Source: Syncephalis plumigaleata (Eukaryota > Zoopagomycota > Zoopagomycetes > Zoopagales > Piptocephalidaceae). Taken from it: 42,038 bases of DNA. The position numbers and the translations under genes were made by a program. The notes under the pieces are model-generated. The model saw only the letters and a list, made by a program, of their open reading frames with translations, made no database searches and was not told where the DNA came from. Shown here piece after piece: positions 1 through 9,355 of the stretch (position 1 is its first letter; each line of letters starts with the position of its first letter). The DNA lies in contig JAIXMF010000090.1 of NCBI GenBank assembly GCA_025201365.1, positions 1 through 42,038 of the forward strand, read 5' to 3'.

Positions 1-735
1 TGCGGTAATGCTAACTGCTTATAAATACCAATACGATGCTGCGGGTAATCACCATGTCGCATCCAGAACATCGGAGTACCACGAGATGATTGTACAGCTG
101 TATCCTTACTAGTTACTTCATCTGAATCACTTGATAGATTAGAGTCATGTGTATCTGCATTGGTTGCTTCCTTCCTCTTCTTCTTCCGTATCATCATCAT
201 CATCAGTATCATCATCATCTTCACTTTTATGCTCGCTACATGTTTCAAATGAAGTATTACCATCTGATTCAACCCATAGACCTAATCGTCATTTGTTACT
301 TATTCATCTATCTATTCATTAATAGTACTTACCCAGTTTCCATAACTCATATTCATCAGCACTTAATGGTCGACCCAACTGATGAAGACGTCGACGTATA
401 TTCTCCACATGGAATGGTAGTTTAAAATGAGCACGTTGTGATTGACTATCAGCGAATGTGATATTACCGCAAGCAGTACATCGATATTGGCCCTGTGTCT
501 TATTGGTATTATCAATAATCGGATGACTAATAGCAATATTAGATGTCATTTCAGTAGTAGTAGTAGTAGTAGTTTGCCATGGTAATAATCCTGCTGTAAA
601 TGTATACGGTGCATTAAATAATGATAATAGCAGTGGTGGTGATTTCCGTGAAGCAGCACCATTCGTTCCTGAATCAGTCGATAACACTAATACTGTTGTA
701 GTATTAGCGTTAGAGGATGAACTACTCTTGGACAT
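1..735 (-). CDS. Vms1/ANKZF1-like protein, 5' part (runs off left edge)
   Basis: Vms1/ANKZF1 proteins release stalled nascent chains from ribosomes (peptidyl-tRNA cleavage) and act with Cdc48 in ribosome and mitochondrial quality control. Start ATG is at 735-733. Exon 1 (735-333) is Ser/Thr-rich and ends in a C2H2-type finger with CTACG, then a QRAHFK...FHVENIRRRL helix and SADEYE. This matches the N-terminal finger of the family, which is followed by a Tyr/His-rich helix and an 'LSxxEFE' segment. The donor is GTAAGT at 332. Exon 2 begins near 281 and encodes a strongly acidic linker (runs of D and E), as the family has there. A stop codon lies in that frame at 147-145. The next family-like segment (GTPMFWMRHG...HRIGIYKQL) is in another frame. 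The catalytic domain lies outside the window. The assignment rests on finger, acidic linker and order only. Confidence 0.6.
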
Positions 736-741
736 AGTCAC

Positions 742-1283
742 AAATACACGCTGATAATTGACTAATATAAAGGTGAAAATTTTCTTATAAAAAATAAAAA
801 ATAAATGTGACGACGATCAATCTATCAGTCAATCAAACGTTCTAGTAAAAAGAACAGAAGCGTAGAAGAAGAAAAAGAAGTAGAATTCACAGTCAATACA
901 AGTCAGCAAATACTGGTGGATCCCTTTTATACAAATTACCAAGATGGTTAATGATCTATATAATAATGAGTCATCAATGGTATAACATTTTAATGAAGTA
1001 TGATATTGTAATGGTAATAATGCGTCATTCCTTCTTTACTATCTAAAATGTATGAGTATTAACATGAAATGATGCTTACTACTGTTAAAGTTATATATAT
1101 TTATTAATTTATAAAATAGAATCTATCTACTTTACTCGTAGTAATAAGCATGTAATCAATATCTCACGATGGTGTTACAACAATAAAGAAAAACAATTCA
1201 GATATGAATGAATTTGTGCATGCTGTAGTGTTAGTGAGCATTTACATCCAATGAATAAATGGTTCAAGGTGTAACCCGCAGTA
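742..1283. other. Intergenic spacer upstream of the Vms1-like gene
   Basis: AT-rich, with no open frame or RNA gene that I can support. It should hold the promoter of the minus-strand gene starting at 735. The right edge is the terminal repeat of the transposon relic. Confidence 0.5.
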
Positions 1284-1834
1284 CAGGCTATTTCCATCCA
1301 ATTTGCGCAGTTAGCCTTCTGTTTTTTATGAATAAATAATAGTTATAATAACACTTACAATTACCCTGTATTTTGGGGTGTAGATAGCGATAACCATCAC
1401 GGATGAATTGTTTTTTGTTGTTTGGTTCCCTCTTGATCCTGTTCTTCATTGCTTGAACGTTTAGAAGGAACGGTACTTCGTTCAAATTGTGTTGGAATAC
1501 CCTTTCCATCGCGAACACTGTGGATAATCTGAATGAAGTTCAGACATGCTGTTATATCCCGATTCCATAAATGATGATCAATAGCTACTTGTAAGTACAT
1601 GACATGGCAATATCCAATTATACTAGTACACTTGTATCGTCTACCTTATAGAATTGATGATGGTAGTTATCGCTATCAATAAATGATCCATTACTAATAC
1701 TGATTTGTTATTATCATGCTATATCAATTGGCATTTCTATGGTAATAATGGTGTTAACAATTGTGTTAATCTATTTATTAATAAACAGCAAATGTTAAAG
1801 GATAAATGCGCAAATTGGATGGAAAAATCCGCAG
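1284..1834 (-). mobile_element. Short TIR element relic with TnpB/Fanzor-like fragment (copy 1)
   Basis: The ends are inverted copies of a core reading CCATCCAATTTGCGCA (left near 1294, right inverted near 1804). The left end reads TA|CAGGCTATTTCC, like Tc1/mariner-type ends with a TA target duplication; the right outer end has diverged. Inside, the minus strand is open from 1600 to 1397. It encodes WNRDITACLNF at 1567-1535, which resembles the third RuvC-like motif of TnpB/Fanzor nucleases (a D/NRDxNAAxN pattern). It is followed by a basic tail that typically follows this motif in fungal relatives. No transposase or full nuclease is present, so it is a non-autonomous or decayed copy. A related, inverted and longer copy lies at 30476-31698. 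The family assignment is inference; the repeats are directly visible. Confidence 0.6.
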
Positions 1835-2214
1835 CATTCAGCTTTCTTTCTTTCGTTTTTCATTTGTCTTTTTCTCTCTTCCTTTTAACTAGTTGCTGTC
1901 TGTACTTGCAACTGAAAGGTCGACTCTACTCAACGGCGACTCTTCTTTTCTTACGTAGAAGGCGTGTGCATGTGTAGGTGTACGTGCGTGTATGCGTGCG
2001 TGTGTGTCGGTGAATTCAATTCAATCTAGAAGACACCCATATATCATAGAAGCATAGTTGAGATTAGGCGGTAACTATTGACCTATCTGATCAGTGTGTA
2101 TGCTTCACAAATCTCACTCACTCACTCTCTTTCTTATCTACTTTGAACTCATAACACAGCAATAGTGTTGGATATTGTCCATGTACTTATTGTTACTCGA
2201 ACACTTGTCTACTG
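1835..2214. other. Spacer before the AcrB-like gene, with GT-rich microsatellite
   Basis: Contains pyrimidine-rich DNA and an interrupted GT/GC repeat around 1970-2012. This is presumably the promoter and leader of the plus-strand gene at 2215. No other structure is supported. Confidence 0.5.
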
Positions 2215-5192
2215 ATGACATTAACTACGCAGCGAAAAGTAATAGATTTCCGACAATCTATGCTATTTGCTTCTGCTAATTCTATGGCGTCGTTTCAACA
2301 CTCACCAGCTTGCTTCTCTCAGAGTATACTCGATACTTTATCGGGTAAGGTCTCATATGATGATATGCCAGCATCCGATAATCGTACAACAGGAACAGAA
2401 CAGGAACAACAGCAACAGCAGCAGCAACAGCAGCAACAACAATCATTTCTACATCGACTATTATTGTGGACATTTGTCCTAGGAACAAAGTGTATCGTCA
2501 ATCAGCCATGGAACTCACCTCTTGTAGCCACTTTATGCTATCATATGGATTGGATTCTATTTTGTCTTTTATCGGTATCGATTATTATACGAACACTTAG
2601 GGTATCTAAACGACTATTCGTTATTGTCACGCTATTTCATTTCATATTGGACCTGCTTCTATGGTCATTATGTCGATCATCGCTACCAGCAACCACTATC
2701 AAGGGTAATCAGCATAATGTCGACTTTGCATGGCCAGAAGCGGGTGGACGTGGCCATCGTTGGTACTACAATATGGCTAATTTCACCATATATATTCATT
2801 TACTATTATGGCTTCATAGGCCATTTATTAAGGCGTTAACCGACAGAAGATATCACTATGTCGGTGGTTTCAATCATTTCAATCAGCATGCCATCGCTAG
2901 TCTTACGCAACTAAGCGATAAATTCAAATGGTGGCAAACAAGTCTAGGTGGACTCGTTGCCATTGCGATACATCAATGGATAGATCAGACATGCTACTCG
3001 TATTACTATCGATCTAGATCGACATTAGGCGACATTCGTCCAATAGCAAATATAATGCTAGCGAATAGTGTTGAGCTATTGTTATGCATCCACGTAATGA
3101 CACATGGGATCTATCTGATATTATCGAAGAATCTGGAAATAATCATTCATTTACGACATCAGAAATCGATACTGCAACAAGGTGAGAAGAAACGACTAGA
3201 ACGACCATTATCAGGTTCATTTACATTTTCGACATTTAACGCGGAGAATGGTCAACTAGAACGAGATGATGCATTAGCAACTAGAACTAGTGGTGGTTCA
3301 CATTCACCTTGTATCCTATTGAAGAAAGAGTCAATGCCAACTGGTAAATCTGTCATGCTTCATCACACGGGAGTAGGTACGAAGAAACAATCAGCAAGTA
3401 TAACTACTACTACTACTACTACTACCGCGGCATCCAGTGATAACAAATCGTGGATAACCTCGAATTTCTTCCTACAAAATGGTAGTCATGATCATCTAAA
3501 GTCAAACAATACGACGACATTATTGAACGCGAATACCACCGTTGCCCCACATTCGATGATGCCATTTCAATCACGTTTACCGGATAACGTGGTAGAATCG
3601 ACCGATAGTAGTCTACGTTCACCAACTGCTTCCCACTTTGTCTTACAACGACCAATATACGCGCGAGTTGAGGTGCTGGATAGTTTTGATCTATGTGTTA
3701 TAGGATTATCAGCGTATACAGCCACATTCACTTGGATCTTTCCATCGTCGCTGATTGAGATTCTAGATGCAAAGCCATGGCAACAACAACAACAACGGAA
3801 TGATACCATGAATGATGAGGGAAAGACAAAGCTGGAATATAGCGACAATGATTATTCCGCTAATCGTTCTAATCGCGCTCTAATGGTAGTGGCACATGAT
3901 TTGACCATACGTGTTGATGATGTATTATGGACGGAAACCGATCTAGATCCTAGTTATCGAGCACTAACCGTATACGGACTCAGACCTATGACAGAATATC
4001 GGGTCACCATGTCACTAGCTGGTTATCGTAGTTCACCTATTAGAATATGCACAGATCCACGATCACAAGGTAATTTAAACAATTGAATATATTACTATTG
4101 ATGACGCTAACTAACTAGTTAACTAATTGAATTTGGAGAATAGTCAAATCTAATCCGGAGAAAGAAGCAGTTGTCGATGGTAGTACGATCAAATTGATGT
4201 CAGATGAATTTACGAAACAAACGACTACTATTGACACAAAGGAAATCCCGGAGGAGAATACGAGTTCACCTATTGATCAAGACGATAATCCTCCCATATG
4301 TGATGTTGCAGAATCTTCAGATTTACCTATAGAATTGGATAAACAAAAAGAAGAACACGACCAGGGACAGAAGGAATTGGATCGTTCGAGACAAGTATTG
4401 GCCGACACGCTAAAACTGCAACTAGATCAAGTGAACAAAGAGAAGCAACAGGCACAGGCACAACTACGTAAATTGAAGCGAGATTTACAGAAATCGGAAA
4501 ATCAGTTACGTGGTGAGATTGAAGCATTACGACGTGCCATTGCTCGGTCGGCTAGTCAGGATGTCAAGAATCGACAGCGCGTTCAATTTCTACAGGATCT
4601 CGTCAAACGAACACAAGGTTGTATGGATGAACTGGCCGAACAAGTTGCACAAGCACATGCAAATCATGCCGATGTAAGCTCGGAGGTGGCCGAACTGGAG
4701 GCCACCTTGCTACAACTACGCGAGGAACATCGAGAGGCGGAACAGCGTTACCAACGTCAAATGACCACCGTACAACGACATAATCGTGAGCAACAGTCGC
4801 GTTTACAAGCAGTCGAATTAGCACGCGATGAAACATTAAGTAAGATCGCACGACTACGTGAACAACAACTTCCAGCGATTATCAAGGATGTAGCCGATCT
4901 AGCAACTCGATTGGATGCAGCACAACGACGAATGGAAGAACTACGCCAGCAGTATGAAACGCGTGATCGCCAACAAACGACGCGTGACAAGGAAGGTGAA
5001 CACGGATTGAACCAGGTTAAACGGGATATAGCGATGGCACAGGAGCGTAATCAGTCTTTATTACAACTCACGCGTGAGGAATCAACATTCCGTGATCGAT
5101 TACGCAACGAGTTGACCAATCTACACGCATTGGTAGATTCAAATGCAACAGGAGGTAGTAAGTCACCATTATCACAGACATTCGATACGTAA
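2215..5192 (+). CDS. AcrB-like multi-pass membrane and coiled-coil protein
   Basis: One two-exon gene: 2215-4069 and 4144-5192, joined by a 74-base GTAATT...TAG intron in phase 1, giving 967 residues. The N-terminal part has a polyglutamine run (about residues 62-74). Hydrophobic membrane segments follow near residues 80-155, 190-205, 240-255 and 280-305. A Ser/Thr-rich loop comes next, then a beta-rich fibronectin III-like stretch (about residues 480-615) ending VYGLRPMTEYRVTMSLAGYR. The second exon is almost entirely charged coiled coil (about residues 690-940). This order matches the fungal family of Aspergillus AcrB, named for acriflavine resistance and a genetic link to the ubiquitination network. 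The biochemical role of that family is not settled. Convergent with the DUF1279 gene 187 bases downstream. Confidence 0.7.
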
Positions 5193-5378
5193 ACTAGTCA
5201 TAGTATCTACATTTACATACGTTATTCAATAAATTATATATACGTATGTATGTATGTGTATCTACGTACGTATACTGCTATTGTTAAACTTTTCATCTCT
5301 TATATTTGTATTAGTATTCGTTTTATTCTATAAACAACATTCCATTTCACGTCATTAACAATGAATCAACAATAGTTG

Positions 5379-6257
5379 TTATAGTTTGCCTGATGGTGAT
5401 GGTGATTTCTTCACTGCTTTTGCAGCATTCTTGCCCACTAACCATGTAATATGTCCGAATCGCTTAACCATAGGCGGTAGAATGAGAGCGGTAAACGCTA
5501 CGCGTAACGGCATAATTAACTTGTGAAGACCATAGGCAACGAGTAATAATGTCGCGGCACTTGCAGTTGATTTAGCAGTAGCATCATCACCATTGGACAT
5601 CTTTGCGAGTGCACGTTCACGGGCTGCTTCATCTTGTACGCGTTCCTTTAGATCGAGTATCTCCGGTGCAATACCATCCTCTTCATTATTATTGTTCCCT
5701 TTCGAGGGAAACAAGCTGAATCGACCTAGATTCTCCTTTAGCCATTGCTCCATGACAATCACTCGTTCCGCACCGGCTGCGCGTACCACCAAGTAGCAAC
5801 ACGCGTAATCCACCACCGATACTCCTAAATACGCGATAAGACCAAGTCGACCATACACCGTAACTAGACGCTTGAGTGCACCCATCTTCTGAGGTGAGTC
5901 ACCATTGGAGGCAGGAGTACCAGCGGCGTTACTCGCGTTAAGAACCCGTCTAGACGTAGAGAATAAGCGCTTGCTAGACAACCATTGTTTAGTAGTGGTG
6001 GTACGTGACATTATACGAGATATACCGGTGAATACTGATGGTTGTTTGATAGACCGTGCTCTCAACGCACTATACTGCCATTGTTGTGGCATAGTAAACC
6101 ATGTTCGGTAATGATACGCTGACACGGCGGTGGAGTAATGTCGTCCTTCTTGTACACCAACAGAACGTAAAACACCGAACGACACTTGTCCCAATGGACT
6201 AATAGCACGATACTTCACGCCACGCCATATACCCTCACTTAATAGACGAGTATTCAT
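5379..6257 (-). CDS. FAM210/DUF1279-type mitochondrial inner-membrane protein
   Basis: Single-exon gene of 292 residues starting at the ATG at 6257. The first ~110 residues are Arg/Ser/Thr-rich with almost no acidic residues (a segment reads LFSTSRRVLNAS), as expected of a mitochondrial presequence. The DUF1279 domain spans about residues 125-275. It opens with GALKRLVTVYGRLGLIAYLG, runs into a first membrane segment (VVDYACCYLVV), and has a second after a charged loop (ASAATLLLVAYGLHKLIMPLRV). It ends with the conserved PPMVKRFGH region. Human FAM210A/B and fungal relatives sit in mitochondria and affect mitochondrial translation or respiration; the molecular activity is not defined. A poly-Asn/Glu insert (NNNNEED) lies in the loop. 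Confidence 0.8.
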   Translation of the reverse strand: MNTRLLSEGIWRGVKYRAISPLGQVSFGVLRSVGVQEGRHYSTAVSAYHYRTWFTMPQQWQYSALRARSIKQPSVFTGISRIMSRTTTTKQWLSSKRLFSTSRRVLNASNAAGTPASNGDSPQKMGALKRLVTVYGRLGLIAYLGVSVVDYACCYLVVRAAGAERVIVMEQWLKENLGRFSLFPSKGNNNNEEDGIAPEILDLKERVQDEAARERALAKMSNGDDATAKSTASAATLLLVAYGLHKLIMPLRVAFTALILPPMVKRFGHITWLVGKNAAKAVKKSPSPSGKL

Positions 6258-6550
6258 AATGAAGTAAGTATATAATAAGATTAGACAAAGAGTAGCCTAG
6301 TGCAATAGTGCAATGAATAAGACAATAATAACTACTATTGAACGGTGATCTGAAAACAAAAACAAAAACAATTGTATCTATTATGACTGTACGGATAAAT
6401 CCTCGGTGAAATAGAGAGAGCGAGAAAGCGAGCATAATCATTTTTATTTAACCAATAAAATACTAATAACTATATATTGCTAACTAATATATTATATACT
6501 TGGAATAAGCAAATGAGTATGTTAATGAGGTGTAGTATACGTTTGTTCAT

Positions 6551-8155
6551 TTATTCATTGGCAACATTCAAGAATAAAGACTCGTCAATATCGAGAGAGT
6601 CCAAGTCGATATCCAAGTCATCTGCTAGTAGATCCCAGTCTTTCTCTTCATTTTCATCTGCTCTACCCGCATCATTACCATCATCATCACGATTACTGCT
6701 ATCCAATTGATTACCATGTACATTGATGCTATACTGTTCCGATAAGAATGATCTATACAATTGACTGCTAAATGATTCCTTCTCTTGTCCAATGTTCACT
6801 CGACCTATACGCTCCAAGCATCGATATCGATGTCGACATTGTCGTGCACTACGCTTGTACTTTAAATACTTTGAACATGACTCCCAGTCAAATCCCAATT
6901 GATTAGAGTCACCGGGTACCGACAATACTGCCGACATTAATTGCTCGTCCTCTTCCGGTGACCATTTCGAAAAGTTATACGTTGGATCGATGGCTGCATT
7001 CCATCGTGCACTACATTGACGTGGAGTACGACCGGGTATCATAGAGGCGACCATCTTCCAGCGTCTATTATACTGTTTAACACCTTGTCGTAGCAACTCG
7101 TCCTCCTCTTCAGTCCAGTGACCCGATTTAATACCAGGTGTCATCGAGGAACGCCATCGATCACGGCATTGTGTTGGCGTACGTGAACCCATGTGTCGTG
7201 CAATGGTTGTCCATAGAAAGCCGTACTCTGCCACTAGTCGTTTCAACCTTTCGCTTTCTTCTTCCGTCCATGTCGTCTTTCTACCACGGCGTATCGTATT
7301 TGAACTACTAGTACTACTACTACTAGCAGTAGCACTAGAGCTAGCTAAATGTTCCACCCATCGTCTACGACATTGACGATCAGTACGTCCTGGTACTTCA
7401 AGTGCCACCCTGGCCCATTCACCATATGGATGGGCGTTAACAGCTTCAGCTAGTAGGGCATCCTCCTCTGATGTCCAGTAGCCACGCTTAATTGTACTGG
7501 CAGTGGAGAAATACCATCGACTACGACATGAGTTTTGTGAACGACCCGGGAACAGCTTGGCTACCTTTGCCCATTCCATGCCGTATTCCTCGGCCGCTGC
7601 ACATAGTCTAGCGTCCTCTTCCTTTGACCAATAGTTGATGGCACGTCTACGTCTTACATTAAACGTAGATGCAGCAGCAGCAGCAGCAGTAGTAGTATTA
7701 TTGTTGTTGTTACTAGCTGTACTAGCATCATTTGTAGATGACTCGTTCACTTGTTCGGATTCATTGATGATATTCCAACGTGCGGCACATTGCTCGGGTG
7801 CTCGTTGTTGAACACCACTCGCCACTTGTAACCAACTCGTACCATGATGTTTTACACTCTTACATAGTGTATTGTCCTCCCAGGGTGACCATTGACCAAT
7901 TCTAACCAAATGTCCCTTGGATGGATCCTGACCTGCTGCTGCTGCGCTTATTGATGTTAGATGTGATGCTGTTATTACATTAGTGGATAGTTGCGATGAG
8001 GAAGACGTGTTTGTAGAATAGAATGACACTGGAATAATACGTGTATGTCTTTGTATTTTCATACATTTTGTTATTGTTGCTTTTGGAATACGTGCAAGAG
8101 TACAGAATGGCACAAGAAATACTGGTAGTGCGCACGAATAGTTGCCTAGTGTCAT
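6551..8155 (-). CDS. Six-repeat Myb/SANT domain protein
   Basis: Uninterrupted gene; the first in-frame ATG is at 8155 (534 residues) and a second at 8062. Six tandem Myb repeats occupy about residues 95-460. Each has a GxW(S/T)xEED...W..VA...PGRTxxQCRxRW pattern; repeats two, three and five are the most canonical. The sixth carries an insertion (SVPGDSNQLGF) before its second tryptophan. A polyalanine and Asn/Thr linker separates repeats one and two, and a Ser-rich linker separates three and four. The C-terminus is acidic (DLLADDLDIDLDSLDIDESL), as in activation domains. Multi-repeat Myb proteins of this kind bind DNA, for example SNAPc4 or Bas1/Cdc5-like factors; I cannot assign it to one. 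The second-ATG N-terminus (MKIQRHTRIIPVSFYSTNTS) looks like an organelle presequence. Confidence 0.85.
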   Translation of the reverse strand: MTLGNYSCALPVFLVPFCTLARIPKATITKCMKIQRHTRIIPVSFYSTNTSSSSQLSTNVITASHLTSISAAAAGQDPSKGHLVRIGQWSPWEDNTLCKSVKHHGTSWLQVASGVQQRAPEQCAARWNIINESEQVNESSTNDASTASNNNNNTTTAAAAAASTFNVRRRRAINYWSKEEDARLCAAAEEYGMEWAKVAKLFPGRSQNSCRSRWYFSTASTIKRGYWTSEEDALLAEAVNAHPYGEWARVALEVPGRTDRQCRRRWVEHLASSSATASSSSTSSSNTIRRGRKTTWTEEESERLKRLVAEYGFLWTTIARHMGSRTPTQCRDRWRSSMTPGIKSGHWTEEEDELLRQGVKQYNRRWKMVASMIPGRTPRQCSARWNAAIDPTYNFSKWSPEEDEQLMSAVLSVPGDSNQLGFDWESCSKYLKYKRSARQCRHRYRCLERIGRVNIGQEKESFSSQLYRSFLSEQYSINVHGNQLDSSNRDDDGNDAGRADENEEKDWDLLADDLDIDLDSLDIDESLFLNVANE

Positions 8156-8279
8156 ATTGAATAAGCAATAGTATACATGATATAAAGTAGCGGATATCTT
8201 CAAATGTCTTGTAGGAAAATAAAATAAAAAGAAAAAGCTGGCATTAAAAATAGCGCTATTTTAATTTTAAATAGCGTTT

Positions 8280-8536
8280 TATTGATGAGAGGCCAAAAAT
8301 CTTTATAAAGGAGCCGGTGAGTCCAGCTCACCGGCGACCACTACTTTTCTCCTTTATTCGTTTGTTGGCCATCTCTCCCACCCATCCACAGACCCTTATG
8401 CCTGGTGCGGAGAGTTAACTTTTCTCCTTTATTGTCGGTTTCCTCTTTGCTCACTAGCCTACTAATATTCCCTTTCACCCCCCATTAGCTCACATAGTTA
8501 ACAAATTTTCAATAAAGTTTTTGGCCCCAGGCAATA
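8280..8536. mobile_element. MITE-like element with Tc1/mariner-style ends
   Basis: The left end reads TATTGATGAGAGGCCAAAAA. The right end, reverse-complemented, reads TATTGCCTGGGGCCAAAAA, both followed by CTTTAT (one extra T on the left). TA lies at both boundaries. The interior holds no open frame but is highly structured: a perfect 9-bp stem with 5-base loop at 8313-8335 is enclosed by ATAAAGGAG (8305-8313) pairing with CTCCTTTAT (8349-8357). A further TCTCCTTTATT copy occurs near 8416. About 257 bases with GGCCAAAAA ends fits a miniature inverted-repeat element mobilised by a Tc1/mariner-type transposase (inference). It lies between the Myb gene and the small zinc-finger gene. Confidence 0.5.
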
Positions 8537-8648
8537 ATACATAATGCATTGTCTCCACCACCATCATCTTATCCTTCCTTTTCTTTCTTCATTTAGTAAT
8601 CGTATATTCTGTGATATTCTTTAACTGTGATTGTCGACATACCTCAAC

Positions 8649-9015
8649 ATGACTCGTGGTAAACAAAAGGAACAAGCAAGGTAGCATTGTTTGTTAGTTA
8701 GTAACAAGTAGAATATATGCTTATAGGAGTATTTTATTATTATTATTAGGGAACGTGCACAGAAACTTGCTGATAAAAATAAAGGCGGAAAATCACAGCT
8801 AAATGCGCGTGCTGCAGGTCTAAAAATTACATGTCCTACTTGCAAGGTATGTGTTTAACTAGAAGAATATACGTGTATTGAGTAGTTCATCTTCAACTAA
8901 TATGATATTCATGATGATATAGTTAGCAGTGCCTAATTATAAATTATTGCAAACACATATGGAAGCAAAGCATCCTAAAGATCCTATTCCACCTGAGAGT
9001 ACCTTTACTTCCTAG
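8649..9015 (+). CDS. ZNF706/SERF-type small zinc-finger protein
   Basis: Three exons, 8649-8680, 8750-8846 and 8923-9015, give 73 residues. The N-terminus MTRGKQKEQARERAQK is the basic SERF-like segment. It is followed by a Lys-rich stretch and a single C2H2 finger (CPTC, then HMEAKH). The finger runs into the family's diagnostic HPKDPIPPE end (human ZNF706 ends HPKTPLPPE). Both introns start GTAGCA/GTATGT and end TAG. Because all three exons are tiny, this gene is easily missed by frame-based searching. Members are conserved in eukaryotes; ZNF706 is linked to control of self-renewal and translation in animals, and the SERF segment relates to proteins that modulate amyloid assembly. The fungal role is unknown. 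Confidence 0.9.
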
Positions 9016-9355
9016 TTACTTAGGACATATTACTCATTCTCTTTCTTTCTTGATCTATACAATTACACTAATAGCTATAATATTACATGGTTGCTTCCAT
9101 GGCAATTAATAAACATTATAGCGTAATCACTAACATCATAATCAATATATTGTAAATGTAATACTGATCTAAATGACACACACTTATTCATTCATTCGTT
9201 TGTTCGTTTAATTGCTAGTTGAATGATATTGACATCATACTTGATGTATAAGAAAAGGAAAAGAGAAAACAGCAACCATATGACTACATATCTGTATATC
9301 CTATGGTAGGACGATGTGAGTATTGTCCCGATAATGGTGATCTTTTCATTTCAAT
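9016..9355. other. Convergent 3' spacer
   Basis: AT-rich DNA between the ends of the ZNF706-type gene and the unrecognised 992-residue gene. It contains AATAAA-like signals near 9109 (CAATTAATAAAC). No gene seen. Confidence 0.4.
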
